A DNA stretch of 64,000 nucleotides, taken from assembly GCA_963704455.1 (NCBI GenBank), contig OY969905.1, positions 4,386,499-4,450,498 of the forward strand. Reading direction: 5' to 3'. A model generated the notes under the pieces. That model saw only the letters and a program-made list of their open reading frames with translations, did not search any database and had not been told where the DNA came from. Origin of the DNA: DASTCZ01 sp963704455 (GTDB taxonomy: Bacteria > Acidobacteriota > Terriglobia > Acidiferrales > UBA7541). The position numbers and the translations under genes are program-made. The first letter of the stretch is position 1. Every line of letters begins with the position of its first letter. Positions 59,531-64,000 of the stretch are shown here, in pieces.

Positions 59531-61627
59531 TCAGCGCGAAGAAGTGATTTCGATGTTGTCGTGGAGGCGGATGTCCCGCGACGAAGAGGCCAGCATGATC
59601 GAATATTTTCCAGGGGCAATCGCCCAGCCGTGGCGCCCAACGTCCCAGTAGGAAAATGCCTGCGCATCCAGTGAAATGCGAACGTGCACCGTTTCGCCCG
59701 GCTTGAGCCGCACCTTCTGAAATCCTTTGAGCTGTTTGGGTGGCTGCGGAACGCCGCTGGCGCCGGGAATCCCGACATATAGCTGAACGACCTCCGCGCC
59801 CTCGACAGTGCCGGTGTTTGCGACATCGCACGTGACAACGATGGCTGGAAGCGAAGGACCAGTAGCCGCTGCTGGTGGCGTGGCGCGAACAACCTTTTGC
59901 GAGAGGTGCAAATTACTATAGGCGAAGGTTGTGTAGGAAAGTCCGTGGCCGAACGGAAACAGCGGCGCAATGTTCCGGGCGTCAAAGTGGCGATAACCAA
60001 CAAAGACGCCTTCGGAATAGCGCGCCGTTTTTTCGATCCCCGGATATTGCTCGGGAGTGTTAGCAGCAACATCGGCCAGGTTTTTTGGAAATGAGAGCGG
60101 CAGCTTGCCGGAGGGATTTGCCTCTCCGAAGAGAACGGCGGCGACGGCATTGCCGTCCTCCTCGCCGGGATACCAAGCCTCAAGAATCGCTGGGACTTTT
60201 TCCTCCCAGGGCATGAGCACAGCGGAGCTGCTCTTGAGGACGACGATGGTGCGCGGATTAACGGCGGCTACGGTCTCGACGAGGCGATCTTGATCGGCAC
60301 TGAGCGTGATGGAATGATCGCGCCCTTCGGTTTCGATTTCGCCAACCATGACAATCGCGACGTCCGCGGCTCGGGCGACGCCCGCGGCTTTCAGCACGTC
60401 GCTGCCGTCATCGAAGGAAACGTTGATGGCAGATCCGGCGCGTGAGCGGATGCCCTCAAGCGGATCCACGGTGTAAAGCGGCACGACGTGCGAACTGCCG
60501 CCTCCTCCGGTAACCGCTTTGGCGGCAGAAGGCCCGATAACCGCGATTGACTTCAGGCGCGATTCTTCCAGCGGCAAGGCATGCGAGGAATTCTTTAGGA
60601 GAACCATTCCTCCTTCGGCCATGACGCGCGACTTATCGCCATTTTCTTTTGCGGGGATGGGTTCCGGCGATGGTTGCGGATCGAACATGCCGAACTGGAT
60701 CATTTTCTTGAAGCGGCGAATCAGCTTATCGTCGATCACGCCCTGCGCCACTTTACCTGATTGCACGGCAGCTTTCAGGTCAGAGTCAAAGTATTTGCCG
60801 GTGGGCATTTCGAGGTCGAGACCGGCGAGGGCGGATGGCACGGTACTGTGCACGGCGCCGAAATCGGAAGTGATGAAGCCATCGAAATGCCAATCATTGC
60901 GGAGGATGGCGGTGAGCAGCACTTCGTTTTCGCAACTGAAGAAGCCATTCACTTTTGGATAGGCGCACATCACGGAAGCAGAATTCCCCTGGTGAATGGA
61001 GACCTCGAAGGCCGGGAGATAGATTTCGCGCAGGGTGCGCTCGTCAATCAATTCATTGACGACGAATCGGTCTGTCTCTTGGTTGTTCGCGGCGAAATGT
61101 TTCACGTTGGCGATGATTCCTTCGCTTTGGATGCCTCGAATTACTTGGACGGAGAGCTGGCCGGCGAGGAAGGGGTCTTCCCCATAGCCCTCGAAGGTTC
61201 GGCCGTTCTGCGGGACGCGCGCAATGTTAATGGTTGGCGCTTCCAGCAAATCGTTGCCGAGGATGCGCGATTCGGAGCCGGCAATTTCTCCATAGAGGCG
61301 CGCGAGCTGCAGGTCCCAGGTGGCAGCGAGCGCGATGGGGGCGGGGAGCGCAGTCGCGGGACGCTGGGGGCCAGCGCCGTCCGGCCCGGCTCCAGCGGGT
61401 CCGTTGGTGATGTGGAATGCCGGGATGCCGAGGCGCGGCACCGGAGGGACGTAGCGATAATGGGATTCATCGCGAATCCCGTGCAGTTGGGATATTTTCT
61501 CGTCGAGCGTCATCTGGCTGACGATTTCGCGCGCGCGAGCTTCTGGGTCCGGCGAGCGTTGTATAACAGGTGGCGCGAGCACGCCGGAGAGAGCTGCGAA
61601 TAAAATGAAGTTGATCAGCAAACGCAC
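59531..61627 (-). CDS. Secreted GH3 family beta-glucosidase
   Basis: 698 residues from GTG 61627 with GGAGGG upstream. Signal peptide LINFILFAALSGVLAPP. The N-terminal barrel has NGRTFEGYGEDPFLAG, KHFAANNQETDR and nucleophile Asp255 in GFITSDFGAVHS. The second domain carries the acid/base Glu434 in EIETEGRDHS, and a fibronectin-III-like domain closes the protein (VDV-type GFQKVRLKPGETVHVRISLD). It releases glucose from oligo-beta-glucans. Operon with the GH16 gene; a TonB-dependent receptor gene lies 294 bp upstream. Confidence 0.93.
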   Translation of the reverse strand: MRLLINFILFAALSGVLAPPVIQRSPDPEARAREIVSQMTLDEKISQLHGIRDESHYRYVPPVPRLGIPAFHITNGPAGAGPDGAGPQRPATALPAPIALAATWDLQLARLYGEIAGSESRILGNDLLEAPTINIARVPQNGRTFEGYGEDPFLAGQLSVQVIRGIQSEGIIANVKHFAANNQETDRFVVNELIDERTLREIYLPAFEVSIHQGNSASVMCAYPKVNGFFSCENEVLLTAILRNDWHFDGFITSDFGAVHSTVPSALAGLDLEMPTGKYFDSDLKAAVQSGKVAQGVIDDKLIRRFKKMIQFGMFDPQPSPEPIPAKENGDKSRVMAEGGMVLLKNSSHALPLEESRLKSIAVIGPSAAKAVTGGGGSSHVVPLYTVDPLEGIRSRAGSAINVSFDDGSDVLKAAGVARAADVAIVMVGEIETEGRDHSITLSADQDRLVETVAAVNPRTIVVLKSSSAVLMPWEEKVPAILEAWYPGEEDGNAVAAVLFGEANPSGKLPLSFPKNLADVAANTPEQYPGIEKTARYSEGVFVGYRHFDARNIAPLFPFGHGLSYTTFAYSNLHLSQKVVRATPPAAATGPSLPAIVVTCDVANTGTVEGAEVVQLYVGIPGASGVPQPPKQLKGFQKVRLKPGETVHVRISLDAQAFSYWDVGRHGWAIAPGKYSIMLASSSRDIRLHDNIEITSSR

Positions 61628-61921
61628 AATGCCCTCCGGGCCGGTGGTCTTGCTGCAGTTTAGCTGATTCTCGAGCCGTCAGGAGTTGCGGCTCTTCAAA
61701 ACTCAGTCTGCAAGAACGATCCTTTTCATGCACATGAGCCGTATTCAATCTCGTCGAAGATCGAACATGGGCAGATAAACGCGCACAAACCGGCCCGTCT
61801 TGGACCCTTGCAAGGCACACAAAACGCTAATTAGCGTGACCCGTGGTTACACCTTGTTTTCAAGCACTTTGCAGCGCCCCAGTCATAGCCGCCCGAGTGT
61901 CAGGCATTGCCTTGGCTGAGA
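61628..61921. other. Upstream region of the GH3/GH16 genes
   Basis: 294 bases between the receptor stop and the GH3 start. No gene seen and no clear promoter boxes; some separate regulation is expected here. Confidence 0.35.
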
Positions 61922-64000
61922 CTAGAAACTGAATTTTGCCCCCAATTGTACTTGCCGAGGCGGTTGACTTGTCGTGATCTGACCGAAGCTGGAGCTGCTC
62001 ACGGTGGTTGACGGGTTGCCGTAATTAATCCGGTTGAACGCGTTAAACGCGTCCAGTTCTATAGTGAATCCCATGCTTTCTTTGGGCAGGCGGAAGCTCT
62101 TGCGCAGCGAGAGGTCCCAGGAATAGTATCCGGGGCCGACTATACTTCCCAAGCCGGCATTCCCGAGGCCGGTGGTCATGCCCGCGGTGGTGAAAGGTCC
62201 CGTGGTAATCATCGGATTGAAATAGCAGAGATGCGTCGCGCTGTTGATGCACGTAGTGATGCCGGCATTCAGTGCCACTCCGGCGTTGAGGTTCCCGCGA
62301 TCCGTGAAGCTTTCATTTCCGATGTTCCCGGCAGACGCGGCGAGAGGCTCAGACCCTGTCACGGTAAGCGGAAACCCGGTCTGGGCTCTGGTAATTCCAG
62401 TAATTGACCACCCCGAAATGAACTCACCCAACGCTCCCTTTCGGTTCTTATAGAAGGGTTGGTTCAAGGTGTAGGAGGCGACGAATACGCTCTTGATATC
62501 GAAGGTCAGCGGGCCGTAGTCGTACTGCTTCCACGAGATTGTCTTGCCGTTGAGCACGCAAGTGAGCGCACATTCCGGTTCGGGATTGTCATTTAGACCG
62601 TTGGCATTGCCAAGCGCATTGCCGTACGTATAGCTGACTTGAACCGTGATATCGCCCTTGGTCTTGGCGGCTGAGATCTGGAACGAGTTGTAGTTTGAAG
62701 TGCCGTCACTTCTGAATTGGGAGATGTCTGCATAGCCAAGAAACGGACGAATCAAGTTGATTGTCGTCCCTGAGGGAGCGGCCGCCGCAGTTGCGAATGT
62801 GGGGACATTAATATTGGGCTCGCGGATCAGATGCCAAGCGTGGTTGCCAATATACGCGGCTTGAAGCATTATGCCCCACCGGAACTCGTGCTGTACGCTC
62901 AGACTGTATTGTAGGGATCGCGCAACCACCATGTTCGGATCGACGGCGCTCAAGCTTCCGATCGTCGGAGCCGCGCCAGAGGCAGGGAGCGCCCCCATGT
63001 TGCCGGAGTTGAATTGGATCTGCTGCAAAAACGGCACAATACCCGTCTGTCCAAAAACAATGTTTCCCTCTGGCTTGTCATAGTACATTCCGCCACCGGC
63101 GCGGATGACTGTTTTATCGCCAAATGGCGAGTAAGCAATGCCAACATGAGGACTGACCAAATATTCGGGTTTGAATAAACCACGCTGGGCGCCTGCAGGC
63201 ACGTCCAGCACGAATGGAGAATCGCCGCTCGGCACCCTGCCTAGTTGGTCGGCAGGCACGCCGTTCGTACGCACGAGGCCATCAACAACATACCCTCCTC
63301 CGATTGCGCCGGGGTTGCAGGCGCCCGGTGTGGCCGAGGTGGGAGGACAATCAAACACGTTCCCATCTCCGAGGGGGGCGGTCGGGATGGTCCCGCCGCC
63401 GATGATCGTCAAACCCGGAATTGGAGTGTAGAGGCTGGGAATAAAGTTCACCATATTGTTCGCTTGAGTATAGGTTGGCACCGTGTAATCAAGACGAAGC
63501 CCGAAATCGATATTCAATCTGCGCGACGCTTTCCAGCTATCCTGTATGTACGAGCCGAAATCGTCAAACCGGTAATGTCCGATAGGGTCCGCCGAAAACT
63601 GGGTGAGGGTGTTGTAATTCCCGAGAAGGGAGTCGGCGAACTGATCCCCCGTGGTGTTCGGGTTGGACGAGCTGAAGTTCAATTGGCCCTGAGTCGCGTC
63701 GGTGCGGGAGTTCTGATCCTTGCGGTTGCGCGCGAAAAGTACGCCGAACTTGATCGTATGATTCCTCACCTGCCAGGAGACATTGTCGGAGGGTGAGATA
63801 TCTGTAGTGGGCGCAAGCAAAAACTCGTAAGGTCCAAGAAACTCCGCGGGGCAGGCGGTCACCGGACAGGTTCCAGAGTACGTGCCCGAGGGGATCCCCG
63901 TGGGAAAGGGTCCAACGCCGGGGAATGGTTCGACGTAGTTCGTACTGTTAAAGCCATACGTGGATTGTTGCCACAAGTTGCCCGTAGGCGGAATGCGCGA
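61922..64000 (-). CDS. TonB-dependent receptor, Oar-like, N-terminus cut by window edge
   Basis: At least 693 residues; the frame is open to base 64000, with the 5' part missing. The visible part is the outer-membrane barrel: alternating strands such as NHTIKFGVLFARNRKDQNS, RFDDFGSYIQDSWKASRRLN, FGLRLDYTVPTY, PHVGIAYSPFGDKTVIRAGG, and SLQYSLSVQHEFRWGIMLQA. It ends QVQLGAKFSF, the terminal Phe that barrel proteins need for insertion. Oar-like receptors with a carboxypeptidase-like N-terminal domain are abundant in Acidobacteria. Its closeness to GH3 and GH16 suggests uptake of glucan oligosaccharides. Confidence 0.9.
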   Translation of the reverse strand, partial: SRIPPTGNLWQQSTYGFNSTNYVEPFPGVGPFPTGIPSGTYSGTCPVTACPAEFLGPYEFLLAPTTDISPSDNVSWQVRNHTIKFGVLFARNRKDQNSRTDATQGQLNFSSSNPNTTGDQFADSLLGNYNTLTQFSADPIGHYRFDDFGSYIQDSWKASRRLNIDFGLRLDYTVPTYTQANNMVNFIPSLYTPIPGLTIIGGGTIPTAPLGDGNVFDCPPTSATPGACNPGAIGGGYVVDGLVRTNGVPADQLGRVPSGDSPFVLDVPAGAQRGLFKPEYLVSPHVGIAYSPFGDKTVIRAGGGMYYDKPEGNIVFGQTGIVPFLQQIQFNSGNMGALPASGAAPTIGSLSAVDPNMVVARSLQYSLSVQHEFRWGIMLQAAYIGNHAWHLIREPNINVPTFATAAAAPSGTTINLIRPFLGYADISQFRSDGTSNYNSFQISAAKTKGDITVQVSYTYGNALGNANGLNDNPEPECALTCVLNGKTISWKQYDYGPLTFDIKSVFVASYTLNQPFYKNRKGALGEFISGWSITGITRAQTGFPLTVTGSEPLAASAGNIGNESFTDRGNLNAGVALNAGITTCINSATHLCYFNPMITTGPFTTAGMTTGLGNAGLGSIVGPGYYSWDLSLRKSFRLPKESMGFTIELDAFNAFNRINYGNPSTTVSSSSFGQITTSQPPRQVQLGAKFSF

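Overview
The window looks like a chromosomal segment from an Acidobacteriota-type soil bacterium (inference). The grounds are a single-gene ABC permease of the ADOP kind, a winged-helix/TM/PD40-propeller regulator, an Oar-like TonB-dependent receptor, many secreted proteins of unknown function, and loose gene packing with dispersed hairpin repeats. No rRNA, complete tRNA or CRISPR was seen. Both ends cut genes: a subtilisin-like protease on the left and a TonB-dependent receptor on the right.

Left part (1-24 kb). A divergent S8 protease, several secreted unknowns and a TolB-like/TPR regulator come first. An IS with a 19-bp target duplication follows; it has landed in a promoter-bearing extragenic repeat. 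Next are a MacB-type ABC pair and three consecutive secreted propeller-like proteins, transcribed away from a winged-helix/PD40 regulator. Then come a secreted unknown, an Asp-box (sialidase-like) lipoprotein and a TPR protein.

Central part (24-44 kb), the most interesting. A complete 1980-residue Rhs protein (36965-42907) is expressed from a clear promoter together with an upstream secreted protein and a downstream candidate immunity gene. Behind it on the same strand lies a train of five truncated rhs fragments. Each ends in a different or duplicated C-terminal tip (JAMM-like, HELLGH metallopeptidase-like, Ig-like beta-rich, unknown), and each is followed by a small gene, three of them overlapping the tip gene by 4-8 bp. 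Two unrelated rhs scaffolds are represented. Hairpins with a CGCACCCTTT-type arm sit at three of the fragment boundaries. This reads as a stored library of toxin tips and partners next to one expressed Rhs gene. A second copy of the promoter-bearing repeat and a remnant of an inverted TPR-gene duplication also belong to this architecture.

Right part (44-64 kb). A LytS/LytTR two-component pair with overlapping genes comes first, then a decayed propeller remnant, a secreted DinB-like protein and a tiny rhs remnant beside one of the hairpins. These are followed by an ADOP permease, a secreted NTF2-like protein and a tightly coupled operon (S9 peptidase, RidA, PhzF-like, hotdog thioesterase). A membrane protein and the second TPR paralogue come next. 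The window ends with a polysaccharide-utilisation group: GH16 glucanase, GH3 beta-glucosidase and a TonB-dependent receptor on the minus strand.
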